From the NCBI RefSeq assembly GCF_947172395.1, contig NC_069099.1:13955740-14019739 (forward strand): DNA of 64,000 bases. The letters run 5' to 3'. Both the position numbers and the translations under genes were made by a program. This DNA is from Bicyclus anynana (Eukaryota; Arthropoda; Insecta; Lepidoptera; Nymphalidae). Shown piece by piece: positions 42,592-53,880 of this stretch (position 1 is the first letter of the stretch; each line of letters opens with the position of its first letter). The notes beneath the pieces are model-generated. The model saw only the letters and a program-made list of their open reading frames with translations, had not been told where the DNA came from and did not search any database.

Positions 42592-42632
42592 AATTAGGTA
42601 TATATATGTTAAGTACATATATATACCTAATT
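42592..42632. other. Perfect 18 bp hairpin, 5-base loop
   Basis: Arms 42592-42609 and 42615-42632 are perfectly complementary around TAAGT. The inner half is TATATA, so slippage may explain part of it. Confidence 0.6.
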
Positions 42633-42659
42633 AAAGATAGTTTAATAGTAGCCAGGAAT

Positions 42660-42905
42660 ATTTAAGCCTACTTGAAATGCTTTATTTGTATATTTTTAGT
42701 TAGTGCGGTTTTTACCCCCGTACGTCGGAGTAAAAGTTAAGCCATCGATCCCAGGCATTACTGTTAACATCTGACAGTGATCATTTATGAATTTAACATC
42801 ATCACCCGAAGCCCGCCTACCCACATTGGAGCGGCGTGGTGGGTTTACCTACTTATATCCTCTCTCCTGAAAAGAAGGAAGCCGGTTATATAGCCATGAT
42901 TATGT
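42660..42905 (+). mobile_element. Repeat tail plus SINE-C tail fragment
   Basis: TTAAGCCTACTTGAAATGCT (42660) is the dispersed tail. From about 42720, GTTAACATCTGACAGTGATC and CACATTGGAGCGGCGTGGTG then TCCTCTCTCCTGAAAAG match the SINE-C 3' part. Confidence 0.55.
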
Positions 42906-43142
42906 TTTAACAGCAACTCATGGCGACTCCACATCTTTCCCTATGCCGTAGGTAGGTGTAGCAGCGTTTACTAGATACCGGCTGTCTGTCCGTCCGTCTT
43001 ATCGCTCACATCTCCAAACATACATCACACTGTCTACAAAAAGAGCTCCTTTAACTGACTCCAACTTATTAGTATGCATTTTGCTATCGAGGTGTTTTTT
43101 CAGCGATTTCACATCATTTGTGAACATGAGTACCTACATACA

Positions 43143-43448
43143 AGAGCCGTGATAGCCCAGTGAACCTCTGCCTCCGAATCCGAAAGGTTTAGGTTCGAAT
43201 CCGGTCCGGAGCATGCACCTCCAACTTTTCAGTTATGTGCATTTTAAGAAATTAAATATCACGTGTCTCAAACGGTGAGGGAAAAACGTCGTGAGGAAAC
43301 CTGCATACCTGAGAATTTTCTTAATTGTCTGCGTGTGTGAAGTCTGCCGATCCGCATTGGGCCACGTGGTGGACTATTTGGCCAAACCCCTTTCATTTTG
43401 AAAGGAGACTCGAGCTCAGAGTGAGCAGTGAATATGGTTTGATAATGA
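43143..43448 (+). mobile_element. SINE-B, nearly full length
   Basis: Head AGAGCCGTGATAGCCCAGTG with a 9 bp loss in the A-box region, B-box GGTTCGAATCC, body, and 3' end GAATATGGTTTGATAATGA without an extended tail. Confidence 0.87.
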
Positions 43449-44400
43449 AGTTACACACACATATACATAAAATGTATACACATATACATTTTGCGTAATA
43501 TATTTTACTAAGTCAAACCCAAGATCCTTGGTGTGTCAAGGCCTTGATGTTTAATTTTTAAATAAGAAAGGATTTTTTAAATGGAATGAGGAATTCGATT
43601 TTTCGAAAATTAATTTCCCTGCTTATGAAATACATTTTTTTAATTCTAGCTGTTTTTCAGACTGCATTTACAAAAAATACTTATTTCTAGTAATTTTTTC
43701 TGACTGCATTAACAAAAAATATCCTCTTTGCTTCGACTTCGAAATCTTCAAATTGGGTATGTTAAAGTGTTTATCAGATAGCATGGGTACGGTGACAGTC
43801 GCCTCTATGACGTTCTTAACACGTACTATTATCGTGAATCGCGGCAAACTATCAAGAGCGAAACGAACTGTCACCCTCACCATCCTACATGAAACGAACC
43901 TCTAGCCAATTTTGCAATAATGCTTCGATTTCGAATTCATTTCGTAATACGTAGAGGATGTTTTTATAGGGTTTCGTAGCTTGGATTCGTCGGTTTTCGT
44001 AGAGAATAACAAAATTAAAGAATTATTATCTGTTCTATATGTTTATTAGATAGTTTGTTTGTGTTCTTTATGTTCTAACTGAGTTACCCATCTAGTTTTA
44101 TAGAGCACAGTAAATAAGATGTTAGTGCTAAGTCGTCACACAGCCATTCGTCAGAGGCAGGGGCGCTTAACCCGCGAATCAATCGGGCCGCGGAGGAGTT
44201 TGCGCGTCACCTCGCAGCAGGTCGGGGGTCGCGACCTCCGACCCCATTGGGCGACCTTTGCCCCGCCCACCGCCCTACTGAAACGCTGAAACTCATTTAG
44301 CTTATTTATCGTTTTGATGTTCCTTCTGGACTGAATCTTTACCTAAGGCCATAGTAATCCCTTCAAGTAGCTACTTCTCAGTGCGTTCAGTTGAAGGTAC
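43449..44400. other. Unique DNA with a GC-rich patch
   Basis: 44140-44290 is strikingly GC-rich (GCGCGTCACCTCGCAGCAGG, CCCCGCCCACCGCC) in an otherwise AT-rich segment. Not coding in any frame I can read; a candidate regulatory element. Confidence 0.4.
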
Positions 44401-44721
44401 TTTTTTTCAGTTAAAAGTTAGCCCTTGACTACAATCTCACCTGATGGTAAGTGATGATGCAATTTAAGATGGAAGCGGGCTAACTTTTTAGGAGGAGAAT
44501 GAAAATCCACACTCCTTTCGGTTTCTACACGGCATCGTACCGGAACGCTAAATCGCTTGGCGGTACGTTTTTGCTGGTAGGGTGGTAACTAGCCACGACC
44601 GAAGCCTCCCACCAGACCTGGACCAATTAAGAAATCCTCAATCGGCCCAGCCGGGGATCGAACCCAGAACCTCCGTCTTGTAAATCCACCGCGCATGCCA
44701 CTGCGCCACAGAGGCTGTCAA
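44401..44721 (-). mobile_element. SINE-A, full length
   Basis: Poly-T, body, B-box complement GGGATCGAACCC at 44654-44665, and head ending CACAGAGGCTGTCAA. Nearly all consensus positions retained. Confidence 0.9.
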
Positions 44722-45044
44722 AAACCTGTACCTGTTAGCTATATAATGCATGAAAATTACTCCATTGAGGTTTGTATATTAAGAGTTAATAGTATTATCA
44801 TTATTTACTTTCTTACTTATCTGTCTGTATTCACTGTAGTCTTAACTCCTACAACTTTTCTTATATATTGCGAAAGACTATCATTGTCAGTCTATTTTGA
44901 AGGCCTATTACTGTACCTCAGAAAGGGGATATTGATAGAGTCAGTATGCTGCAGGTGCAGGTTTGTGGGCATAGGCTGATAATGTTAAATTCTTAACTAA
45001 CTATTCATAAACAATCCTGCTGCTGATGAATAAGCTGATGTTGA

Positions 45045-45238
45045 TGATGATGATCGATACTATCGGCTCAACGAGCTCATCGAGGCACAGGGGTGAACCA
45101 CCATCCACTCCCCAACTCCGGGCTGAGAATGTTAACTCAGAATTCATTAGAACAACGAAAAGCTCGTCCCAGGACTTGGACCTACGACCTCGTGATCCAA
45201 AGCCACATAGACCAACACTGGACCAACAAACAGTTGTC
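45045..45238 (-). mobile_element. SINE-C, minus-strand copy
   Basis: GACCTACGACCTCGTGATCC and TGGACCAACAAACAG are the complement of the tRNA-like head. CACTCCCCAACTCCGGGCTG corresponds to the GCCCGGAGTTGGG body segment seen at 54778. Confidence 0.6.
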
Positions 45239-46069
45239 TCTGCTGAGCTTAAAAAACCTTAGTAAGTCGCTTTAGTAAGTATTGATGCCTTATAGGTATA
45301 GCTGGATTCAAATCAAAAGGCACTAAATTATTCAATTCTTAATCCATCATTCAAGATTATAGTGATGTGAAAACAAACCATCGATAAAAAATTAAAACAC
45401 GCACTAATTGGCGAAAAGTCCGTTACTAATCGCACAGTAGGCGCAGTGATTGACGCGGCCTGTCGTGACAGCAGCGACAAAAGGCGCATCGAGCGTGACC
45501 AACCGTTGACGACTTCTGACCTCGTCAGATTTATGCTTTTCGCACCTGCTTTGCGTTGCTTTATTTAGAAGTTTGCACCATAAGTAGTCGCGAATAAAAC
45601 GGTATTTGATTTTTACCTAAAGGGTCATTAATTAGTTATCATTAGCCATCTTTCGCTTAGGCCCCCTATCCATGTGTTGTAGGTACCATAGGTGTAATAT
45701 GTATGTGTTCCTCCTCATGCCCTTATATCCCATGCATGATTTTACATGTTTTTCAGAGAGTTTTCAACCTTTGTTTCTTGATCAACTCTGGTGACCCTTA
45801 GACGGAATTCCCTAAGTAATTGCTTAAATAGCTTATAGGCTAATTCAGAATGGTGTTTATGTACCGTACCTACTTAGCTTACCTTCATGAAACTATCGTC
45901 ACTGCGTACCTAATGCGACTGGGTTATGCGCTGAAGGTGTCATGTCAATCCAGTCTTTTTGATACTAGTAATTTTTGCATATTTAGTTTATGACGCAAGA
46001 AGTATTTCGTTGCAAATTTCCCAAGTAAATGAGTTCGGTAGGAAGCGATTGACTAACAAATACAACAGG
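45239..46069. other. Unique DNA, no gene seen
   Basis: GC-richer at 45420-45550, otherwise unremarkable. Confidence 0.3.
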
Positions 46070-46233
46070 GTTAGGGTAAGTGTTGGTCGACCCCCCACCA
46101 GGTGGACTGACCAAGCGAGTTGCATGTATTCGCTGGATGCAGGCGGCTCGGGATCGTGATGTTTGGAAGTCCCTACAAAAGGCCTAAGTATGTCCTGCAG
46201 TAGACTCCCATCAGCTGATATGATGATGCTTAT
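46070..46233 (+). pseudogene. RTE-clade LINE 3' stub
   Basis: GTTGGTCGACCCCCCACCAGG, GAGTTGCATGTATTCGCTGG, CAGGCGGCTCGGGATCGTGA, then a decayed CTGATATGATGATGC tail. Confidence 0.78.
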
Positions 46234-46245
46234 TATAGCTTATTA

Positions 46246-46395
46246 ATTGTATTAGTCGACGCCCCGCGGTTTCATCCATTCCTGTGAGAATACGGTGATA
46301 AAATATAGCCTATGACACTCGTGAATAATGTGGCTTTCTAGTAGTAAAAGAATTTACAACATCGATTCAGTAGTAGATACCTCTATAATATTTGT
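46246..46395 (-). mobile_element. Helitron-like element, 3' half
   Basis: Close relative of 101-250: GTCGACGCCCCGCGGTTTCA, ATACGGTGATAAAATATAGC and TGTGGCTTTCTAGTAGT. The CTAG end is altered. Confidence 0.6.
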
Positions 46396-49300
46396 ATAAA
46401 AACAGATTAAGATTTCTTATGCCAAATCTTACTATTTTACCACAAGTACCTTGATATTCTAATTATTATTTAATAATTAATCAATGTCATTATTACTACA
46501 GACTTAGAGATGCGGTTGAGCTTTTTATTCAATTTTGTTATCGATAAATGAGTATAATTTATCGAGTCAAAGGATCATCCTCATCAATTAACATTTGTCT
46601 ACGATGTCTTCCAGTACCGCACGCGTGTGGGAATGCGTCGCGTGCAACAGGTGCGGCGCGGCGCACGCGAGCCGTGCGTGCAAGAGCAAGTCATCGATAC
46701 GCATTAATTAATCGACCATCGGTGTGGCATCGATATGATCGCTTTTATTGAACATCACTAACGTGTTGCGCTTGTCTATTCTGTAAGCTTATTGGTAATG
46801 GATGATTTACGTTTGGCTATAGGCATGTAGGTCACGGTCCTCGTGGATTGCTATTTTTGTATTTATTGGAGGCGTAGAGGAATATTGATCATGTAAAATA
46901 TCCGTTGTATATAACAAACTTCAATTATATTATGAACTACCTATCTACTTGACTGATTATTATTATTATCTAACAGAAAAGCTTTATTCATGTAAATAAT
47001 CATAATAAAATATTTATTGTAATGATTATTGCAGTTATTATTATTAGTTATTGTATGCAAGACAATTTTAATGAAACAACAGTATGCAGAAAGACATCTT
47101 TATTCTTCGATACGTCTCATACAGCTTCTTCAAACACACCAACTATACTTACACCGTCTGTACAATTATTGCGAATAAATACATTGCTTCTCTGTTACAC
47201 GTTTAAGATTTGGCAGGAGATTTCCACTTGCGTGAAAGAGTACAAAAGATACTACGTTTTACAAAATAAAATGGTGCTAAAACGTTTGTTATGTCCATAA
47301 ATTGTGAATTTATCGATATATCTTTTAGCTATATTTTCGAAATGTTCCATCACTAGTTCTTTTTAATTTAGCTCTGAATCTTGCCAGTGATAATACAGTT
47401 TACTAAAAATTACACAATGTATCGATACTTTTTCAAATCTTACATCACTATATTTTTCTAATAATTTATTATTGTTTAAATTAAATTTTAGCTTGCACTA
47501 TTGCTGTAGAATTTGAAGTATTTTTATAATTTTTGATAAATTATCTATTTCAAACGAAATATGTCAATCGGATTCGGTGTCTTTCATTTTATAATAGTAA
47601 TCGAGTTATCAAATATAGTTGTACAAACGTATTAGCACCAAGAGGACAAAATAAAAGACTGTTAGCCAAGAGACTAGATCAGTCTTGGTGAAATAATCTT
47701 CGTACGAAAAAAAAAACTTAATTTGCCAAGAAAATTATGCAGTACATACACAGCAATTAATTTAATTTAATTTTCTTTAGCAGAAGAAATATAAATATGT
47801 AATATATTTTTGAATTAACTACTTTTTTACTTTCTAAGTACAGATGAAGTTACAAATATAAAAAAAAATCAAAATGGTACAATCTGATCGGTTGAGAATC
47901 TCGTCCCTAAAGTCTATGACACACATGCGTTGCGGTATCTATAATTTAAGACTGCAGTGAAAATTCCGGCTAAGATCTTTGCGTCCAGTCAACGCAAGCT
48001 TGGACGCAAGCTCGGATGCAAGATTTAAGAAATATAAGCTATGGAACGCAACCATTAACGCATGAATGTGCTTTCATCAGAGTAAGATAGTATGTAACAC
48101 TTTTATTAATGTACAATTAAGCCCCGTATTCATTACGAATATTTCTGTAACAAGTTTCATTAAAGTCCACAATTTGTGCAAGGCTTATTTGATTGAAGAA
48201 ATTTTAATTTAAAAGCTTAAGTTTTTTAAATAACAATACTGATTTAATTGTAGGTATATCAAATACAGAAAACAAACTGAGTAATTTCGATTGATGTTAA
48301 TTTTTTTTATATTTTAGGAATATTAAAAAGAAATGTGTTTTTTCCTTTTAGTAAATCAGTAAGATTAAATATTCAATAAACAAATTGCGTAAATTTTCCT
48401 AATATTCATAATTATATGTTTCGAAATAATTTTTATTAACTCATCTGTTAGTCTGAAATATTGTGTTTAGAAAACGTTTCGAAATGAATACGTGGCTTAA
48501 GTAACTTTCATGATAATGATAATTATTATTTTACAAGAAACACTATAAAAATTATATAAAATGTTTTACACACAAATTAACATTAATATTGCTTAAAAGT
48601 TCGTTTAATTCTTTAACTCCATCCTACATACATTAAATGCTTTCTCGGAATTATATAAAATTTGTACATTGTGACAGGTAAAAACAAACCATCGACAGAA
48701 TATTCTAATAATTTATAGTTATATAAAAGCACCAGTGAGAAATAAATTGAATTTTATATTACAAAATCTGTATGTTACGGTCGAAACGCGCAGTATGTAA
48801 AATCGACAATGTCCAGTTACCCAATTAATAATAATTATAGTTAAAAAGCGCTGATAAGGCGTGTGTAAACATTCGCAAACGTAATCCTTTAAAAAGAGCC
48901 TACGAGTATATTAACTTTACATTAGTTCCTCTTAGGTACGTTTTATTATTTAACAAATAAGATTTGGTTTATTATGTAAATTATTGCTGGACATACATAA
49001 AAAAAAAAAAAAAACATACAGCCGAACGTAGAACCTTTCCTTTTTGGAAGTCGGTTAAAAATGTGGATTAATGAATTATAAATAAAAAGATATGGCTAGT
49101 TTTAATAATCAATACTTGGCCCATTAGTTGTTTTTAAGACAGGTCTATTTATACTTTATAAAAAATAGTGTGCCCACACCTTTTAACATCAAAGGTTCCG
49201 CTGGAGGTAAGAAGTTATAATTTTAAAAGGTTTGGCTGATTGAAGATTTCTGCAAATTCAAAGTTCGTTATGTTACGAAGTTTAGTATACCCAGGTAATA

Positions 49301-49944
49301 TTTTAACAATTAAGATGTTCTAAGCAGTAGACTATTGCAGGCATTTACGAATTTGTCCATCTTACATACTTTGCCCGCAACAAGAAATAATAGGTAGATA
49401 TATATTTTTAAATTTTTTTTATTGCATTTGAATAGTCTTCATAAGTGAACGAAAGCTTTTATTTCACGCCATAAACACTCAATAAAAGTTGAAAGCGTGA
49501 GCTTTAAATTATATCCGATAGCGTAATTTGTGATAAGATTTCAATTTTATAAAATTCACACAAATAATAAAAACTGTTCAAAACAATTTACCTTTATAAA
49601 AATAATAAAAAGAAATGTATTTTATGTACACTTACGAAACTATCTACATTGCACGTTTGATAATAAATGACGTTACGTCAATCCAAGAATGTTCAAATTA
49701 TGATTTTTCATCAAAACTACACAGTATTTAGATGTAGTGAAATAGTCAAAGTTTTTATTCAAGTTATCAAAACCTGATCGCTACTAAGGTTTCGTGCTTA
49801 AGCTACTTTTTACAAAAATTCAATCAATTCCAACACAGAATATTTGTCTAAAGAGAATTTCGTAATTGATTATCGTAGAAAACATGCCTCTGGAACCTTA
49901 TCATTAAATATACATTTATAATAATTATAATATAATAAAAACAT
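46396..49944. other. Repeat-poor AT-rich DNA downstream of svp
   Basis: No SINE, Helitron, RTE or MITE copy recognised. Only a short dispersed repeat end at 49016-49062. Features: a CpG-rich patch at 46600-46740 (GGTGCGGCGCGGCGCACGCG), a small TTGCGTCCA / TGGACGCAA inverted repeat at 47979-48009, and otherwise A/T-rich sequence. A 92-codon frame at 47022-47300 has no known domain. Confidence 0.45.
49016..49062 (+). repeat. Dispersed repeat end (TTTTTGGAAGTCGGTTAAAA type)
   Basis: CATACAGCCGAACGTAGAAC followed by TTTTTGGAAGTCGGTTAAAA, a terminus I have seen widely in Lepidoptera. Related to 60493-60585. Confidence 0.45.
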
Positions 49945-49950
49945 TTTATT
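49945..49950 (-). promoter_or_regulatory. svp: Putative svp polyadenylation signal
   Basis: AATAAA on the minus strand, about 480 bases after the svp stop codon and about 100 after the end of the downstream open frame. It is a canonical hexamer, but none is rare in such AT-rich DNA. Confidence 0.45.
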
Positions 49951-50052
49951 TACAATATTAAATATCGTCTATAACCTAAAATATATTACAGAGGAACAAA
50001 ATAACTTGAACTATGTAACTACGAACCCAAAAAAAAACACCGTAAAGAGTTC

Positions 50053-50394
50053 TTATTTCATATCCGCTTGGGAACAATAGTCACTTCTAATATTTAGTAG
50101 GTTGTCGATCATCATCGACGCTTTAGCACTTTTTTGTGTTTCACTGGCATTAGTTGAATCGAAGACTTCTTGCTCTGTCGTTTTCGGAGGGTAGAACGCT
50201 GATATCGGGTCAAACGACGGACAAGGGTCGGCTCTCTCGCTGTCTCTGCTCCGCGATCCGAAGTAATCGTCCCCCGTCGTCTCAGTCTCCTGGAATTCGC
50301 TCGATGACGTCACAGCGTCTTCGGGGGCCTCGTGGTACCTCTGGAAGTCGAATCGCTGGCTTGGCAGATACGGCGGGAAGCCGTAAGGCGTGGA
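50053..50394 (-). CDS. Possible readthrough extension of svp (113 codons)
   Basis: In the same frame as the svp exon. After the second TGA (50397-50395) the frame stays open for 113 codons to TAA at 50055-50053. The predicted peptide is hydrophilic and Ser/Thr/Glu/Asp-rich, with an aromatic start (YGFPPY, then FDFQRY) and a SDYCSQADMK end. It looks like a disordered regulatory tail. The first stop is TGA followed by C, a context known to be leaky in insects; the second is TGA followed by T. Two stops in ten codons argue against efficient readthrough. Other frames in this GC-rich patch are also long, so chance openness is a real alternative. An isoform that splices around the stops was sought, but no acceptor gave the right phase. 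Confidence 0.25.
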   Translation of the reverse strand, partial: STPYGFPPYLPSQRFDFQRYHEAPEDAVTSSSEFQETETTGDDYFGSRSRDSERADPCPSFDPISAFYPPKTTEQEVFDSTNASETQKSAKASMMIDNLLNIRSDYCSQADMK

Positions 50395-50427
50395 TCAGGC
50401 CGCCGCAAGCTGTCTCCACATCGTATG

Positions 50428-50702
50428 TCACATGGTCGCCATGTACGGCCACGAGAACGAGCTCCCCGATAACAGCATGTCTCTTATCAATGTTTCGATC
50501 GGCGTCTTCCCCACCAGCCTGACGAAGAACAGCTGCTCTATGACTTGGGAGCTGACCGTTCGTAATGAGGGTAGTCGTAGAAGAAGTTTGCCGAACCGCG
50601 TCTGCTGATTGGGATACTGACTCCGGCAGTATTCCTCGAGAGCGCACTGTGACTTCTCCTGTAAATTGTCTATGTGCTGGACGTCTGATAACCCGCAGGC
50701 AT
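50428..50702 (-). CDS. svp: Seven-up / COUP-TF nuclear receptor, terminal coding exon
   Basis: Last 90 codons of a COUP-TF (NR2F) orphan nuclear receptor; in insects this is seven-up, a nuclear transcription factor for photoreceptor, neuroblast and other cell-fate decisions that also dimerises with the RXR homologue Ultraspiracle. The exon begins with the last two bases of a split codon (phase 1) after a clean acceptor, then ACGLSDV, LQEKSQCALEEYCR, NQQTRFGKLLLRLPSLR, SQVIEQLFFVRLVG (helix 10 dimer surface), KTPIETLIRDML (helix 12/AF-2 region) and ends GSSFSWPYMATM with TGA at 50430-50428. This is helix 8-12 of the ligand-binding domain and is almost invariant across animals. The DNA-binding domain and the rest of the ligand-binding domain are not in the window. 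The exon is intact, so the gene should be functional. Confidence 0.95.
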
Positions 50703-50725
50703 CTGTAAAGAAAAAAAATAAAATT
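50703..50725 (-). promoter_or_regulatory. svp: Splice acceptor of the svp terminal exon
   Basis: The minus strand reads a long T-rich tract, TTTTTTTTCTTTACAG, immediately before the exon. AG is at 50704-50703. A textbook acceptor in phase 1, matching the D codon that precedes ACGLSDV in COUP-TF proteins. Confidence 0.85.
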
Positions 50726-51827
50726 AACACAATTGATATTTATTGTTATAAGCTATAACGTAGAAGAGCTTTTGGAATCTAAAGAAACTCTTAATACTGC
50801 ATCTAAAAACATTTAAAAGTTGGTATCGGAAGAATTTAAATCTAGCGTAAATGTAGGGAAAAACAAAATGCAATAGGCATTTAAAATGGGATCAAAAGGG
50901 CCCAAAAAGAAACATTCAGAAATTACCCAACGTTGAACGTAATCATTTTTATGTTTATGCAAATACAAACGACGTCATCCAAACAAAACGGCACGGCAGG
51001 TAGATAATAGAAATGTTTTCGCTACATTAACTACGGCTTAGGTAGCTTTGTTTCGCAATGTTGAAGTTATAAAAATAATAAGACGGGGTTTCGTCAAGTA
51101 ATAAAATGTGCGTCAAGCATTGTAAAAGCTGGCTGATGACCAATTAGCACCCGAGTGCCAAATAATTGGCCCAATAACACATTGGCTTGCGGTAACACTT
51201 GTCAAGTTTCCACAGAAGGTGGTATATTGTTTGATGAGTTAGTTAAGTATCTATTTAGTGACGTTTTGAAATCATGGTTTCAGGTTTGATTGCTCCACTT
51301 GAAGAGAAACATTTGAAAGAGTTTAGTAACATAAGATTGTAAACAATGATTAAATCATAGGTATAAGTAAACCCACAAAACAGACCGCGCTAAAAGCTAA
51401 CGCATGAACCTATAGATTTCAAAAATGGACAAACTTTAATTCACATTATTGCGAACATTTAAAACGGAACCTTTAGGGGATGTTTTACTCGATGTTTTTT
51501 TTTACGACGAATTAAAATAATTTTACAATTAAGACTGATGGAAAGCATTAATGCGGTCTAAGTTGGAACGCGCTACCTTGAAGATGCCTATTCACTCTTA
51601 CTTTGAAGGTGTTGTCAGGAAACACAAACGCTGGAAGGGCAAATGTTTTCTGTGAGAATTATTATGAATGTGGATGCAATCGTTTCGTATGAGTTGCCTG
51701 GATATCCACTACGTAAGGAACAAGGTGGTGAAGTTCCTGCGCACGCTCATAAAATATATCCGGTAAAACGATTTTAAATTTGTATCACAGTTGTTTTAAC
51801 TTCAGTTAATACAATTGTGTAATAATT

Positions 51828-51868
51828 AATTACGTTGCTTGTGCATTATATGCACAAGCAACGTAATT
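51828..51868. other. Perfect 18 bp hairpin, 5-base loop
   Basis: Arms 51828-51845 and 51851-51868 pair perfectly around TTATA. The arms are of mixed sequence (ACGTTGCTTGTGCA core), so this is not simple-repeat slippage. Confidence 0.75.
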
Positions 51869-53324
51869 TGTAGTTCTTCGGATGACCTCTGTCACAAACA
51901 TTCAATATTTTGCAATATCTAGGCGAGTAATATCATAATTGTGTTATAATCCCCACAAATGGATGTACAAGCACGCCTCTCTCACAAGCCACAGTTCCTT
52001 CCGGCGCGCATCTGCTATCGTAATGACCGTTTTGTTTACCGCGCCATTTCTTCACAGAATAACAATAAAAAGTATTAATGTTGCCATCCGCAGCGTCGTG
52101 TATTGGGGCCCTAATCGCATTACGGCGGCCTGCGACCGTTCACGGGCTATTATGTTTATACGTTTTTATTTTTGGGGTTGCCAAACGGAAAGGATTAATA
52201 TTTTGTGCAATGTCTCGCGAAGATATCTTTCTTTCTTTCTGTTCTGCAATTTATCGCGATTAATGATAGTTGTTGGACGATTTTTGGAATGTGTATTTGG
52301 AATATGATCTTTGATGAGAGTTCAAAGTTGTATAGTTACAACAAAGAATTGTTAATTAGGCAAAATCCTATTTAACATAATAAAATTATAAAGTATATTT
52401 TAGTCGATAGGTACTTCGTGAGATGAAAATACTGATTTAGATTTAGTTTTATTTCTGGAGTTGATATTATGCAATGTCTTGAGTCTTGAGATATCTTTCT
52501 TTCAGTGTTGTTCTGCAATTTGTGATAGTTGAAATTTTTGGAAGTGTGTATTAGGGATTTACTCTTTCAACGATTCATGGTTAGTTATTAATAATTGAGT
52601 TTTGTACAACATTTAAAAGTTCAATGTCCAAGTACGCACTACGTCTGTAGGTACATCTGTAAGACAAGACAATGATGTGCAGAGATAAATATCCAATTAG
52701 TTTAACAGCTATTAATGACAACAAGTTTGAACAAAGCCTAAATTTTGGCAGGCATCTTTGATCGTGAATTTCTTCATTTTGCGGATTTTCTTTAATAATT
52801 TTTTGTAAGTTATTTCTCTTATTTTAAAAATAAACAGCTAACTCAATTGCAAACGTAACCTATTCTTCAATCATAAATTTGATGATAAAAATAGCTATTA
52901 AGCGACTGTACTGTCTTTCTGTTTTATTGTTTATTTCTTATGTGGGGTACAAATACTTAGCATATTCGTTAATAAATTACGAATTTACTTACTAAATTTG
53001 ATCATTCTTTATTTAATATAATTGCAATAACGAATTAAAAACTAATGGATACTGTCTGTTTGAATTATAAGTGCAGTAAAATTTAAACTATTAAGCTTAA
53101 AACGTAAACAAAACTTAATGTAATTCCAAAGACATGAAATATTTATGATTTATTGCAATCCAATGCAATTTTTATTATTGCATTACTACTTAATATTATT
53201 ATTTTTTGAAAATGTGCATAAATATTTGCTTTAAATATTATATCACCGCTATTTTCTATTCTCGGCTAATTGAGTAAGGCATCTATTAATTTTATTTATT
53301 ACCCAGCAGTCAAGATTTTCTTAC

Positions 53325-53418
53325 GTGCCATTAATGGCACAAAATATGACCAGTAGTCATTGAGTGACTATATTCTTGACCCACTTATGCTAATAGCCTA
53401 ATAGCCATAATAATGGCT
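53325..53418. other. Cluster of three short inverted repeats
   Basis: GTGCCATTAATGGCAC (53325-53340, perfect), TAGTCA/TGACTA (53354-53370) and AGCCAT/ATGGCT (53403-53418), all within 94 bp. Confidence 0.5.
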
Positions 53419-53880
53419 GAAGTTATTTCAATTTAAACATTTACAAGACGTGTCAGCGTAATAAAGTGACCACTTAAAAAAATTGTGACCGGCATCGTGC
53501 GTGAGGTGGTAATTAAAAATTAACCTACTTGTGTGTGAGTACTGAGGAGATACTAGAGTAATGGATAGTTCTTACTGCAGCGGTTAAAACCAACTTTTTA
53601 TGTTACTAAATTTTTATTACTTATTTAATAGTAGTAGTATTATTCCTCTTTCGCCTCGTATTAATCAAAAACAAATGTTCTAGGGGTAAACGATAGAAGT
53701 ACCTATATACGGATGAAATTTGAAATCTTTCAGATCTGAATCCGACCATTATTGAGGTTCTTTGGCAAATACTAAGTCTAAAAGAGCTAGTTGAATTTAT
53801 TATAACAGCGTATTTAATGGAAAATTTAAATGTAGAATGCACTGCAAGGCACAATATTTTAAACTTAGACTTCGCTGCAC

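Larger units (their letters stand above)
49945..50427 (-). other. svp: svp 3' UTR (or extended coding region)
   Basis: Sequence between the annotated stop and the candidate polyadenylation signal. The first ~370 bases are GC-richer than the rest and keep the svp frame open, except for a TGA at 50430-50428 and another at 50397-50395. Confidence 0.5.

Noticed and set aside
50154..50647. Long frames on the plus strand and in a second minus frame over the svp exon
   Set aside because: They overlap the nearly invariant COUP-TF ligand-binding sequence and arise from its GC-rich codons.
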